Positions 42,801 through 52,877 of a DNA stretch of 64,000 nucleotides are shown piece after piece. The notes beneath the pieces were generated by a model. That model was not told the DNA's origin. It did not search any database and saw only the letters and a list, made by a program, of their open reading frames with translations. This stretch comes from Obelidium mucronatum (Eukaryota; Chytridiomycota; Chytridiomycetes; Chytridiales; Chytriomycetaceae): contig JAIVFH010000141.1 in the NCBI GenBank assembly GCA_025765595.1, positions 1-64,000 on the forward strand, read 5' to 3'. Each line of letters begins with the position of its first letter. The first letter of the stretch is position 1. The position numbers were made by a program, and so were the translations under genes.

Positions 42801-44190
42801 TTTGTGGTAAGTTGGTATTTTGTTATCGTCTTTTGATGAAGTCGGAATAGCCCAAACTAAAGCTTCATCTTTGTGTTCAAGTAGCGCGACGTCAGATCTT
42901 TTCGAACCATAATCATTCATGACGAGCGCGTATGGGTATTTTCCAAGATGTGGCGGTTTGATTTCGACAACGTCAAATCCAAGTTGTTCACCAGGGTAAA
43001 TGTTTCTTTGGATCTGACTTAAATGGTTGCTTATTTGTTTTACAACTTTCGCAGGAATCGCATGGCATTGGCTTCGGCGGAAATTGAATTGGATGCAAGT
43101 CGCTTGAAGTATGATGACGCTGCATGTATCTGAGTCTCGCGTCACTAGCATGTCCAAAGATTCGGTGTCGAAGTTCATAATCCAGTAAGTCATTTAGCAT
43201 TTGACGCGAAGCTCTTTCTAATTGTCCTTTGCTTAATTCTCTTAGACGCATATTTTGAAGTTTGGCGGAGAGTAGCGAATGGAACTGACGCGACTGGTTG
43301 GATGGAATAGGATGATGGCGCACTGGAAGAAAATGGAGTCCATTTCGTTTGACGCATTGGAATAGTGGTTGATGCGGTCCCAAGTCAGACGATGGATGGG
43401 ACTTAAAGATGTAACCGGGAAGTCCTCTTGAAGATTGGAAGTGGAGTCCAGCGTCTTCAAGATCATTGGTCCCGATGAGGTGAGTTACTATCTTTGGAGT
43501 GAGGCACGCGTCTTTGATTAATAGCGCGTATCCATTTTCTAGAATTATGACTGCGTCTCCAGTTCCAGTAATCTGAAGCGGGGTTCCATCTTCGTCAGCG
43601 GTACCAGAGGTTCGGCTACACGGAGTAAAAGAGACGAAATAATCCGTGGTCTTCAAGCAAGTCTTTCGGCAACCTCCATCAATGACGAAGACGAACTTGG
43701 TGTTTGTTGGCTGAAACTGGTACAAGAGTTTTGGTGTTTCCTTGATACTGGTAAGTGTTTCAGTGTTGTTGTATAATGTAATGAATTCTTCTAATGACTT
43801 ATCATTCGCAGGGGGGACTGCGTCTGGCTGTGACAAGACCATGTTCTCATCACAGGCCCCCCCGGTGCGGAACGCCCTTTTGATTTCGTCATAGAGTTGA
43901 TTATAGTTGTTTGAATCCAGAATGTCTTCGGGAGCTGGATCGATCCTCGAAGGTAAACTGAATTTGGTTTTTGATGTTGTTGTATTTGTTGGTTTTGCTG
44001 ATTGTTTCCATTGTAGGGTACGTTCAGCTTTGCGGAGTTGTGGTTGAATGTTTTGATGAATAATGGAATCAGGAACGGCTTTGTCTTTCCGTCGCTTCTT
44101 CTTAGTGGTAGCAGTAGTAGTTGAAGGTATTTGATTTTCTTCTTCTTCCATTTGTTGTGACGCTGATGTACTGATGACTTGAGTTGTAGG
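39807..44190 (-). pseudogene. Copia-2 pol, frame-broken
   Basis: Pol overlaps the end of gag in another frame and runs downward. Protease has VIDGGC in place of the usual DSG. The HHCC module is HRIFGHAS..CESCKTNK. Integrase shows MRMDPGE and GGPERTIQ, then WGYAFEHASEINN. A linker of ~400 bp (about 41600-42030) has no clear coding. RT (FKARLVAQGYTQQFGLDYTE, CDVSTAYLYGD, YVDDL) and RNase H (YSDAAYNIHHEAKS, STEAEYMS, DLLTK) follow. Frame changes occur near 42840, 42640, 42340 and 40735, most explicable by one extra base. It cannot make a full polyprotein as written. Confidence 0.85.
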
Positions 44191-44225
44191 TGGCGCGTCA
44201 ACTTCAAGTCCATCTTTCGGCCAAC

Positions 44226-45704
44226 TTAGTGCTGGCCCCGGTAAAAACCCGCAGGAACCATAGTACCAGACCCCAAAGCTAAGTTATTTGCCTGGGTATT
44301 TGTACTATTTATGGTTTGCTGATCATTGATTACTGTAGGTTGCTGCTGGAATGAAACTGTAGGTTGTTGTTGAGCAGCAGGCGGTGGTGGAAGTTGTTGT
44401 TGTGGAACCATCAGTGATTGTTGTTGATAGTAGACGGGTTGCTGCCATTGATAGTTGTCAAAAGGGGCATTGAATAATGCGTTTTGCGGCTTCGAAAGTA
44501 GTTGTTGGATCAGTGGATGTTTGACAATGTCATTGCGGATCCTGTTTGGTGGCAGCAGCGGCTTCCCCTGAGGGAATGGGAGTAGTGCGTTGAATGCGTA
44601 GTCCTGGGACTTGAAGCATTGAACGTGAAAGTGATTGCCCCCGCAAGTTTTGCAAGGACTTGGAGGTTGTTGAGTTGTAAACTCTAAGGCGTGTAAGCGG
44701 TGAGTGGGTTGGTTACTATTAACAGGAAATTGTCTTCCCTGATTAACGTATCCTCCCCTATTAGAGTTCCCGCCTCCACGATTCCATTGGGTGTTCTGAG
44801 CTGGATAAGGTCCAGGACGACCGCTCGCGTTGTTGTAGCTTCCGCGACCACGGCCTCTACCACGCCCACGGAAACCTCCTCGCCCAGTCCCATTGGAGTT
44901 AAAGTTGCTGCTTCCATTGGGTTGTCCACTTCCAAGGAGCAAGGCAAAATCACTAGCGGTCTTCTTTGGTTTGAAGCCGATGTTCTTCTCAGTTTCCAAG
45001 AGTTCCTTCAGGAGATCACTGAGGTTTGTAATTTCCAAGCTTTTGATTCTTTGAATTTGATGACCAAAAGATTGTTTATAGAGTGCGTCAATGACATGAT
45101 TAATGACTTCAGGGAGATTGACGAATGGACGGAATGCGGCATTAGTTGGATCAGCGCGCATCTTGGTAAGGATATTTGAGAATCGATTGTAATATTCGCT
45201 AATCGACTCATGTGACAGATGTTGAAGTGTGATCCATTCTTTAATAGTCTCCTTCGTATCAGTCCTAGTTTGTGCATTGTAGTAGGTCTGGAGGTTTCGA
45301 ATCCAGGTACGTGCACATTTAGTGTTTTGCTGACAAATATTCAATAGGGCAGCGGAGATGTTCCACTTGATGATACGTTGCATCATCTTGTTGTTTGCGT
45401 AAGACCCTGGACAAGTATTTGGGACATTGGTCAGCTGAAGAACCCATGGATCATTCGGGTCTTCGTGGTTATCCCAGACTGCAAGTTCAAGTAACTGTGG
45501 ATCATCAGTAATAGCACCATTTGGACCATAAGGGACCAAGTAGTTGTTGACATTATCATCATGGGATTCTGGATCGAGACGAATGGTGTGGAGAACGTTG
45601 TGTTGGGCTGCAACACCTTCAATGTCATCAACCCACTGGTGGAAATCGCTGATGTTATCATGATCAAGCATAAAAGTTGTTTTCAAGTTGTTGTTTGTTG
45701 TCAT
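44226..45704 (-). CDS. Copia-2 Gag
   Basis: This is an intact 492-aa frame. The helical N-terminal ~250 residues (for example LQTYYNAQTRTDTKETIKEW) resemble the UBN2/retrotransposon gag region. Residues ~260-320 form an RGG box (GGFRGRGRGRGRGSY), and a short zinc knuckle CKTCGGNHFHVQC follows with one residue fewer than the CCHC consensus. The tail is Gln/Pro-rich. It coats element RNA in a virus-like particle. Its pol lies in a different frame, so expression of pol would need frameshifting or a separate start. The contrast with Copia-1, which uses an RRM in this place, is notable. Confidence 0.85.
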   Translation of the reverse strand: MTTNNNLKTTFMLDHDNISDFHQWVDDIEGVAAQHNVLHTIRLDPESHDDNVNNYLVPYGPNGAITDDPQLLELAVWDNHEDPNDPWVLQLTNVPNTCPGSYANNKMMQRIIKWNISAALLNICQQNTKCARTWIRNLQTYYNAQTRTDTKETIKEWITLQHLSHESISEYYNRFSNILTKMRADPTNAAFRPFVNLPEVINHVIDALYKQSFGHQIQRIKSLEITNLSDLLKELLETEKNIGFKPKKTASDFALLLGSGQPNGSSNFNSNGTGRGGFRGRGRGRGRGSYNNASGRPGPYPAQNTQWNRGGGNSNRGGYVNQGRQFPVNSNQPTHRLHALEFTTQQPPSPCKTCGGNHFHVQCFKSQDYAFNALLPFPQGKPLLPPNRIRNDIVKHPLIQQLLSKPQNALFNAPFDNYQWQQPVYYQQQSLMVPQQQLPPPPAAQQQPTVSFQQQPTVINDQQTINSTNTQANNLALGSGTMVPAGFYRGQH

Positions 45705-46916
45705 TTTTTTGTTGAAGTCAGAAAAAATTTTGAGGCGTAGTAGTTGGGGGTTGGTTGAGTTTCAAGTAGTAGAAAGTTGTAGTTGTTGTAGCAGAATAAA
45801 CTGGTTTTAATAAGTAGATTTAGCTGTTTGTAGTAGAGTTAGAAGCTGTAGCGGCTTTGGTAGTAGTGGCTGAGGTGCTTGTGTAACAGTGAATGCTTGA
45901 ACGTTCCGGCTTTTTAAGGGTTCCCTGACTAATTGGTACAGGAAAATTTAACAGATGTTGAGTAATAAGACTTCTTAATCTGTTGTAGAGGGACTGGGAG
46001 CGGTGCTGGTTCTGTAGACAGGTGAGCTGATCGTTGTGGGCACTAGAGAGATTTTGGAGAGAATTCTTAAACTTTATTCCCAAACATGGAGCTTGCAACA
46101 TGAGTTTCATGTGCCTCCAACAATTAGTAGGAGCCCTCCAATTCAAATGTAAAACAGACTCCAGGCTAATCTTTGTTACTGGAAAACTGGCTCAACACAC
46201 CCACAAACCAAAACCGGTACATTGGAAAGCCGCACAACTGGCCCTAGCATTCATCAAAAGCAACAACGACAAAATACTGACCTTCACAAAATGCAAAGAC
46301 TTCATGGCCAGCCACAAAGCGTACGCGGACAGTGACTACGCGGGAGACAAATCCACTCGAAAATCAGTAACCGGAATCATTGTCAAACTTGGAGGAGCCG
46401 CAGTCATCAGCCAGAGCTTCCAACAATCAACAGTACACGACTCTACAGTAACAGCAGAACTTGATGCTCAACACTCCCTCACCAGAAAAACTCAATGGTG
46501 TCGCAACTTCTTGGAATGGTGCGGCTACTCTCAAGACCGACCAACTGTTCAATTTTGCGACAACACCGGAACTCTGGATAACCTCAAAGACGGATCAAAA
46601 AGACAAAAAACGCGGCAAATGGACATTAAATATATGTACGTCCGTGAACAAGTCAATCTCGGAACCATCAAACCAACGCATTGTCCGACGGAATACATGT
46701 GGGCCGACATCGGAACAAAAGGGCTCGCCAAGCCCCAGTTTAATAACTGCCTGGAGGGAGTTGGCATGATCTAAGAACAAAGATCGGGGGAAGTGTGTTG
46801 CTAGATCTTAGTTCTTTACTTTATTGTTGTAGTTTATAATATATTATCTTTTCTCCTAAAATCTCAACTACCGGCTCTTCGCCTCTCATTTTTAAAACGA
46901 CATATCATAATTGATC

Positions 46917-46988
46917 TCAGAAGAGGCGGATTCGAAGTGGATGCGTACTGGCTGTGGTGCTGTTGCTGCAGAGCCGCCAGCTTGGTGT
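46917..46988 (-). pseudogene. N-terminal scrap of the PIP-box gene (unit 3)
   Basis: LAALQQQHHSQYASTSNPPL is encoded here as in the intact gene at 28907-30073, followed at once by the Copia-1 flank. The rest of the gene is missing. Its position next to the SNF2 3' end reproduces the unit-2 gene order. Confidence 0.8.
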
Positions 46989-47044
46989 CAACATTTTATT
47001 GAAAAAGCAAATCACAAAAACACAAAAAGCAAATCGAGCGTCCT

Positions 47045-50000
47045 TTACGAAACAGGTTTCTGCTCTGCTCCAATTCGCTTCTGGAACGGAGTAGAAAACA
47101 TGACTTGTGGCGCAAACAAGTTGGGCAACCCTGTTGATTCTTGGCTTCCATCCTGAGCGACCCTGTCCACAAACGGCGCAACTTCAATCAAATCCTTCAT
47201 TTTCAAATTCGCTACATCGGCCGTTTCGCGCTTTCCGCCGCCAATTCCTGCTGTTCCGCCCATTTGAGCTTCGAGGGTCCCACGAAACGCGACAACCTCT
47301 ACAAACACTGGCTTCGTGCATCCCAATCGATGAGCTCGCTTGATGGCCTGCTTGTATAGCGCGGTTTCAACAATTGGCCGCATGAAATAAATTCTCGAAG
47401 CTGCAGAGAGATCGAGCCCGAAACCACCCTTGGTCACATCCATAATCATGACGCGGATATTTTCAGCAGTGTTGAAGGTATTTACATTGGCTGATTTCTC
47501 GCTCATTCGTTGCTGTAAACAAAATTGCGTGAGTTCGCGATTGATCGAGGTGTTTCTATATTTACCTTTGTTTTTTGAAACAGCCGGAATTGAATGCTAA
47601 AAAGCTCGCAAAATTCCTTTACGGCAAACATTTCGTTATCATGCTGTTCACAGCAAAAAGCGCAAGTGTTAATTGCAGTTGACATGAACAAGACGATAAA
47701 GCAAAAAAACTCAACTGTAGTGTAAACAATTATCTTTTCCGTCTTGTAATATTTCAATATTTGATCGCCGATATATGTCATTTTGGTGCAGGTGGACCCT
47801 TCAATTTCAAAAGTGAGCTCCTGTTTGTCTTGACAGGAAGTGCAGAAATTGTACGCTGGCGGTTCTTGGATGCTTTGTGACAGCGTATTCGGATGCTCGG
47901 GGGGTGGAGTTGGTGGTGTTTTCATGACTGCTGCTGTTGATGATGACGAGGATGACGACAAGGATGCGGAATTTCGTGATGATTTTTCAGGAGTCAAGGA
48001 AGCGAAGGATGCATCTTGAGGTTTTGAATCAATATCATCGCTCTTGTCCATTTTCGTACAATCAGCGGCAAAAGATACGGTCTTTTTCTTCTTCGTCTTT
48101 GGTGTTTGGTCGCTACTTTGCAACTGTGAAGCGCTTTTATCTGGGGTATCCTGAGAAACCTTTCGTTTCTTCAAAGTTGACTTGCTCTCTGAAACATTTG
48201 CTCCATCAGCTCTGTGGGTTTATTGTTAGAACATAGAGTCTTGCCAAAGCAAAAAGGAAGGGCAAAAACCTTGCTCGAGTTGCGACAGAAGTGCCCAACA
48301 GCACCTCCGGATTCTGCCCCAAAAATGCAGATTTCAGGTGCTTGCAATGCGTATCGATTTGCTGCTTTGTGAGCAATCTCCGCCCACTTCTGAAGTCGAT
48401 CAAAGAAGCTTCCTTCCCAGAATCCAAAACCCCGCCAGAACGCCAGAGGCAGCGACATTCCTTGACAATATAAGAAACATCACCAATTTCTTGGTATGTT
48501 TCATAAAATTGGTCTTCCACCCTTTGAAGATGTGATACTATTGAAGAGAGATCCTGTATATTGTACGCCTTTTTTCCGATGACAGATCTCTCCAAACCGT
48601 ATAATGCATTTTTCAATGACATTTGAGAGTTTCCGATGATTTCGTTACCATTGAAGTGAAAAAGACATAGTTGCATACTGGAAGCATCAAACAATAAGAA
48701 CGAAGCACAATAAAAAATTATTGAAACCAACTTATTTACAACTTCATGAAGCGCTTTTCGTTGTGAAGGGTCTCCGAAGTAGTCTTTTCCTTCTTTTTCA
48801 GTTAATATGGAGTTTAATTTGATTTGCGCAGTGATTAGATTGACATTGATTCGTTCTTGCTGGTTCATGTCAAGAAATATCGTTTGCTCTGTGAGTGGTG
48901 GCACTTGATGTTGGTGAGGGCAGTATTCAGTCATCGTTTTTAATTTTCAGAAAAGACTTACATGGATGTTCAAGTTGAATTTCTTCCAACGAATGCCGAA
49001 CAATCAATCGATTTAAAAGGTCTTGAACTTTTTGAATCCCTTCGTTCGTTCGAGAGAACCAAGGTATCGTAATCAATTTGGAGAACAAACTCTCTAAAAA
49101 AGGCAATCATTATTTTCAACGTAAAAGAACATCCCAATAAACGGCTTAACTGTTGAAGGCGAAAGGCTCAACTTTTAGGAAATTTGTGACAATCCCACCC
49201 AACTTCTTCAGATCCACACGTTCCATCTCTTTCCGTTTGGTTGCGCTGACATTGCCGTCACCGGAACTGCTCTCAAGGATGTTTGGCAGCGGGGTTCCTG
49301 AACACACCCACTTCCAATGCGCCTTCAGTTTAGAAACTGTTTCCAGGAGTTTGTTGTCTTTCCTCGCTCCACTTTCATGCTTCAGCAAATGGCCCTCATC
49401 GAAAACAAGTCGCTGAAATTGTACTTGTATTAATGGCGAGACGTAGTTTGAATTCCTTCCGCCGCTTTCAGCTACTTTCGGCTTCCGTTTAAGTGGCGTC
49501 TTTTTCTTGGCCACACCATCATCTTTCTTCTTAACAACTTTCTTTCGCAATGCAGCCATAGAGCCATTGCGTGCGAGAAAATCCTTCACTCTATCACATT
49601 GACAATCCACGATATTCGTATTTGCTTTATACTGACACCGACAAAGGCGATCAGCGCCTTTGAATTCAAACCCAAACCTCGTGTCTTCCAAACTCAGCCG
49701 CGAGTGAGAAATTAGAATTACATCATATTCAATTAGTTACAATGGACCGGGGATCGCGTCTTTGGGGTCTTTGATGATTTTGAGTTGGATAGTATCTACG
49801 AGAACGTGTTTGTTAAATTCAAACGTCCATTGATCGATAAGGGTATCTGGCATAACGATAAGAGTCGTTTTGGAGAGATGAATTTTGTGAGTGGGTGAGG
49901 TGCTGCTCTTATTGCTGAGGCTGCTGCTACTCCTATTGTCATTGCTGGTGGAACTTCGAGAGTAACTACTACGCGATGAATGATGAATAAAATCCATGGT

Positions 50001-50633
50001 CGTATACTGCTGAATAGACTTATATGCATGCTCCAGATGTGGAAGTCGCTCAGTCAGAAACTCGGTTATGTCTGGCGAACTTTGGAATTTGACTTTGACT
50101 GAACACAAGGCCAATTGAATCAATGAGAGAATCTGTTCTCGGTCATCGAGAATGTCTCTTCTTGGAGGTTCGTGGAATACAGTAGATCCATCAGACGAAG
50201 ATCGAGCTGTCCAATCTAGCTGCTGACCCACACTCACTTGCCATCTTTCGTTCAAAAGTCGAGCAGGTTTGTCGAGCGTCGCCGCAACAAGTCCAATGAC
50301 CATCAGCGTCTTTCCAGTTCCCATGTTTTCACAGAGGATTCCACCGCGCACTGGTCCCAAAGTCTCGTCAGGCCCAGCGTCGCTTTCTTCCTCCATCGCA
50401 ATCATCCGACTGATGCTGTCGAGCTGATACTGAAACAGATCCGTGCGAATGTATTGCGACAAGGACAGGACAGCTTTGGGTGGTGAGGGAACTCGCTCAA
50501 ACAATTGCTGCAGCGTAAGGTGATAGTCTTCTCCTGGAATCACATCGTCTCCAGCGTCCACTTCGTCATCATCATCATTATCATCTTCATCATCATCTTC
50601 CATCAGATCAACAAACAGATCTTCTTCGTCCAT
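47045..50633 (-). CDS. SNF2-family helicase/ATPase, fungal RAD5/SHPRH-like, with an in-frame stop
   Basis: It starts at 50633 (MDEEDLFVDLMEDD, acidic). Motifs: FQYQLDSISRM, Walker A region CENMGTGKTL, TLIVMPDTLIDQW, ILISHSRLS, Walker B-type LVFDEGH, WVCSGTPLPN, then, after several introns (for example AACA/GTTAAG to TTTTTAG near 49140-49090), the second RecA lobe ending VMIMDVTKGGFGLDLSAAS and QAIKRAHRLGC. A Cys-pair segment (NFCTSCQ..CAFCCEQH) lies between the lobes. Such proteins remodel chromatin or act in fork repair. A TAA at 49737-49739 interrupts the frame between IPGPL and LIEYDVILIS with no plausible intron, so the gene is either damaged or mis-sequenced there. It lies head to head with SF3B2 (42 bp). 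Confidence 0.75.
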
Positions 50634-50675
50634 TTGGTGATCGAGAGTTGTTCTTTCAAAAAAAAAACAATTAAA
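50634..50675. promoter_or_regulatory. 42-bp divergent gap between SNF2 helicase and SF3B2
   Basis: The start codons of the two divergent genes are only 42 bp apart, with an A-rich run on the SF3B2 side. Both must be driven from sequence within the gap or within each other's 5' ends. Confidence 0.4.
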
Positions 50676-52817
50676 ATGGCCCCAACCACAACAGCAAAAG
50701 CCAAAGACCAAAAGAAGGCCACAAGGAGAAAGAAAGCGGCAAAAGCAACACCAAAACACGCAGCTTTGATTGCTTCGTCTGAGTCTGCCGATGCTTCAGA
50801 GTCAGAGGTGATTTTATCCGCAGTTGGTTCTTCAAGAACTAAAACGTAAAAAACAAACAAATACTAAAAAAAACAATCACTCAGAACCTGTTCTTTTCAG
50901 TCGAATACGTTGCCGCGCCAAAACCCGCTTTTGAAGCTGATTTTTCCGAGTTTGCTCAAGTTTTTGACAAGTTTGAAACAAGAGCAAAAGAGGCATGGAA
51001 GACTGAAGCCGATGAAGTGGAAGAGAAGGATGCAGAAAAGGAAGAGGGTAAAGAGGAGGGTGACGACAAGGAGAAGAATGATGAAAGCGACAGTGATAAT
51101 GATGAAAAGGGCGATGCTTCAAAGAAGAAAAAGAAACTGGAAGCGAGACTTTCAATTGCACAACTAAAGCAGCTGGTCATTAAGCCCGATGTCGTTGAGG
51201 TGCGTTTTTGGCTGCGTCTCTCTAGCCAACTCATTCTAAAAACGAATTACAAAAAAGTGGGTGGATGTAACTGCTGCCGATCCAAAGTTGCTTGTGCACT
51301 TGAAATCGTACAGAAATACGGTACCTGTTCCCATTCACTGGCAGCAAAAAAGAAAGTACCTACAAGGAAAGCGTGGAATTGAAAAGCCTCCTTTTGATCT
51401 CCCAGGTTCGAAATAGGATTTCACCTTCTTTATTTCTCCTCTTACACCCTCTTGCATCAGATTTTATCAAGCAGACTGGAATCATGGATTTACGTCAAGC
51501 CGTCAAGGAAAAGGAGGATGCGTCAAAGTTAAAAGCCAAAACAAGAGAACGAACTCAACCAAGGATGGGGAAACTGGATATCGACTACCAAAAGCTGCAT
51601 GACGCGTTTTTTAGATGGCAGACAAAGCCCAGGCTCTCGCTGCATGGCGATATGTAAGCATGGTAGCCAACTTCGTCCTTGTATTTTTTGTTGAACGACG
51701 CAACCAAAAAAACAGGTACTACGAAGGAAAAGAGTACGAAACCAAACTTAAACTCAAAAAACCTGGTCAGCTCTCTGACGAGCTTAAGGACGCGCTTGGA
51801 ATCACAGATAATTTGGTTGCTCCACCGTGGTTGGTTAATATGCAGCGATATGGTCCTCCACCTTCATACCCCGGTCTCAAAGTGCCTGGTCTCAATTGTC
51901 CGATTCCACAAGGCGCACAATGGGGATACCATGCGGGTGGATGGGGTAAACCTCCAGTTGATGAGTTTGGAAGGCCTCTGTATGGAGATGTCTTTGGAGT
52001 TTCAGCTGTAGAAGTTGTTGATCAACGGGTAAATAGCTTTTCTTATGGCACTTCGTGAGGAAACAAACTAATTGGCATAAATATTAGCACATCGCACAAG
52101 TAGAGCGTACACTTTGGGGAGAACTTGAACCAGAAGAAGAAGTAGAAGAAGCAGAAGACGAAGAGGAGGAGGAACAAGGCGACGAAGAAGAACAACATCA
52201 AGAAGAATCGGCTCCTTCTCAGGCCTATCCCGAAAGTGGTCTAGTCACCCCATCTGGTCTCGCGTCAGTTCCAAGCGGTCTTGAGACTCCAGATTACATT
52301 GAATTGCGTAAAGAGTCTCGAAGGTAATCTCTCTAACACCATTCACTGTTTCGCCCAGCTTATTCTTCGCACCACACACACAAAAAACAGAGACGAAGGC
52401 CCCAAGGAGCTGTACAAAATCATTCCTCAAAAAGATACCGCTGTCCGTGGATTCATGGGATCCCAGCACACCTACGATCTGTCTTCTGCAGGCTCCCAAT
52501 TCGCCCCACCACCGCCTTCATCGGGAACAGCCTCCGAATCGTCACGGAAACGAAAACCAATGCCTGGTCTTGTGAATGATAAACCTGTTGCCATGAGTTT
52601 GAACCCTGAAGATCTCGAGGAAGGATTGGAAGGTGATGGTGTCAAACGAGCTTACGAAGAAAAAATGAAGGCGGCCCGAAAAGAAGCTGCTGGTGAAGAC
52701 TTTAGTGATTTGGTTGCTGAGCACGCGAATCGACAAATGGCAAAGAAGAGAAAGAAAGATGATACTGGCAGTGGCGCCGGGAAGAAGGGTGGAAAAGATG
52801 AAAAGTTCAAGTTTTGA
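50676..52817 (+). CDS. SF3B2: Splicing factor 3b subunit 2 (SAP145/Cus1)
   Basis: Exons 3-7 are 51258-51405, 51461-51653, 51716-52028, 52088-52322 and 52391-52817. Exon 2 ends at 51199; exon 1 starts at 50676 but its junction to exon 2 (VEYVAAPKPAF) could not be fixed. The N-terminus is basic, then highly acidic. The DUF382 region has PVPIHWQQKRKYLQGKRG and FDLPDFIKQTG; the PSP domain has PPWLVNMQRYGPPPSYPGL and QWGYHAGGWGKPP. The acidic and basic C-terminus ends KFKF. SF3B2 is part of the U2 snRNP SF3b complex that contacts the branch-site region. This is the intact source of the fragment at 18235-18833. Confidence 0.95.
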
Positions 52818-52877
52818 AAAAAAAAAAACAAAAAACGGAACTAAACGAATATATTTTTTGATGACATCTATTTTTCT

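Larger units (their letters stand above)
39060..46122 (-). mobile_element. Copia-2, LTR retrotransposon nested in Copia-1
   Basis: The two 142-bp LTRs (39060-39201 and 45981-46122) look identical over the whole length and run TGTTG..CAACA. The target-site duplication ATTAG (39055-39059 and 46123-46127) lies within the RNase H-proximal coding sequence of Copia-1. Genes are on the minus strand, so the 5' LTR is the right-hand one. Identical LTRs imply recent insertion, yet the pol gene has several frame breaks, which is contradictory unless some of those are assembly errors. Confidence 0.95.
34757..46774 (+). pseudogene. Copia-1 gag-pol with an RRM domain, split by Copia-2
   Basis: Coding runs from 34757 to 39059 and resumes at 46128 to 46774, about 1650 aa when the nested element is discounted; no other frame break is seen. 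In order: a UBN2/Gag-like region (to ~260), an RRM (~290-370; RNP2-like VYIGNI, RNP1-like RPGFAFIQF) where a zinc knuckle would be expected, protease (GILDSGATQ), the HHCC of the pre-integrase region (WHARGHIS..CLSCIKGKQ), integrase (LHLDKAGEH, SNGEIEG), an acidic linker, RT (CRIDTTAAHLSSDLE; HADD in place of YVDD), and RNase H (AYADSDYAGDKSTRKS, ADIGTKGL). The first integrase Asp also seems replaced (ILSCGAI). It is a pseudogene because Copia-2 interrupts it between RT and RNase H. Confidence 0.85.
33188..46888 (+). mobile_element. Copia-1, LTR retrotransposon with two nested insertions
   Basis: The 95-bp LTRs begin TGTGTTGCTAGATC and end GCCTCTCA. The right LTR is 46794-46888; the left is 33188-33240 plus 34672-34713, split by a 1.43-kb insert. 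The target-site duplication TTTTT occurs at 33183-33187 and 46889-46893. A purine tract (AAGATCGGGGGAAG) abuts the right LTR. Removing the insert and Copia-2 leaves about 5.2 kb with one gag-pol frame in Copia order (protease, integrase, RT, RNase H). It inserted into array unit 3. Confidence 0.92.

Noticed and set aside
41600..42850. A ladder of plus-strand intron-like strings (GTAAG..TTTGTAG, GTATG..TTGTAG) antisense to Copia-2, hinting at a hidden multi-exon gene.
   Set aside because: Those at 42.4-42.8 kb fall inside clearly conserved minus-strand integrase coding (for example WGYAFEHASEINNVLPVIS), so they are chance. The ones at 41.6-42.06 kb sit in the unassigned linker and could not be joined into a convincing protein.
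42801..42850. An intron in Copia-2 integrase (GTTTGG..CAAAG on the minus strand) that would restore the frame.
   Set aside because: It would remove too many residues between the conserved KDEAL and MRMDPGE motifs; a frame break is simpler.
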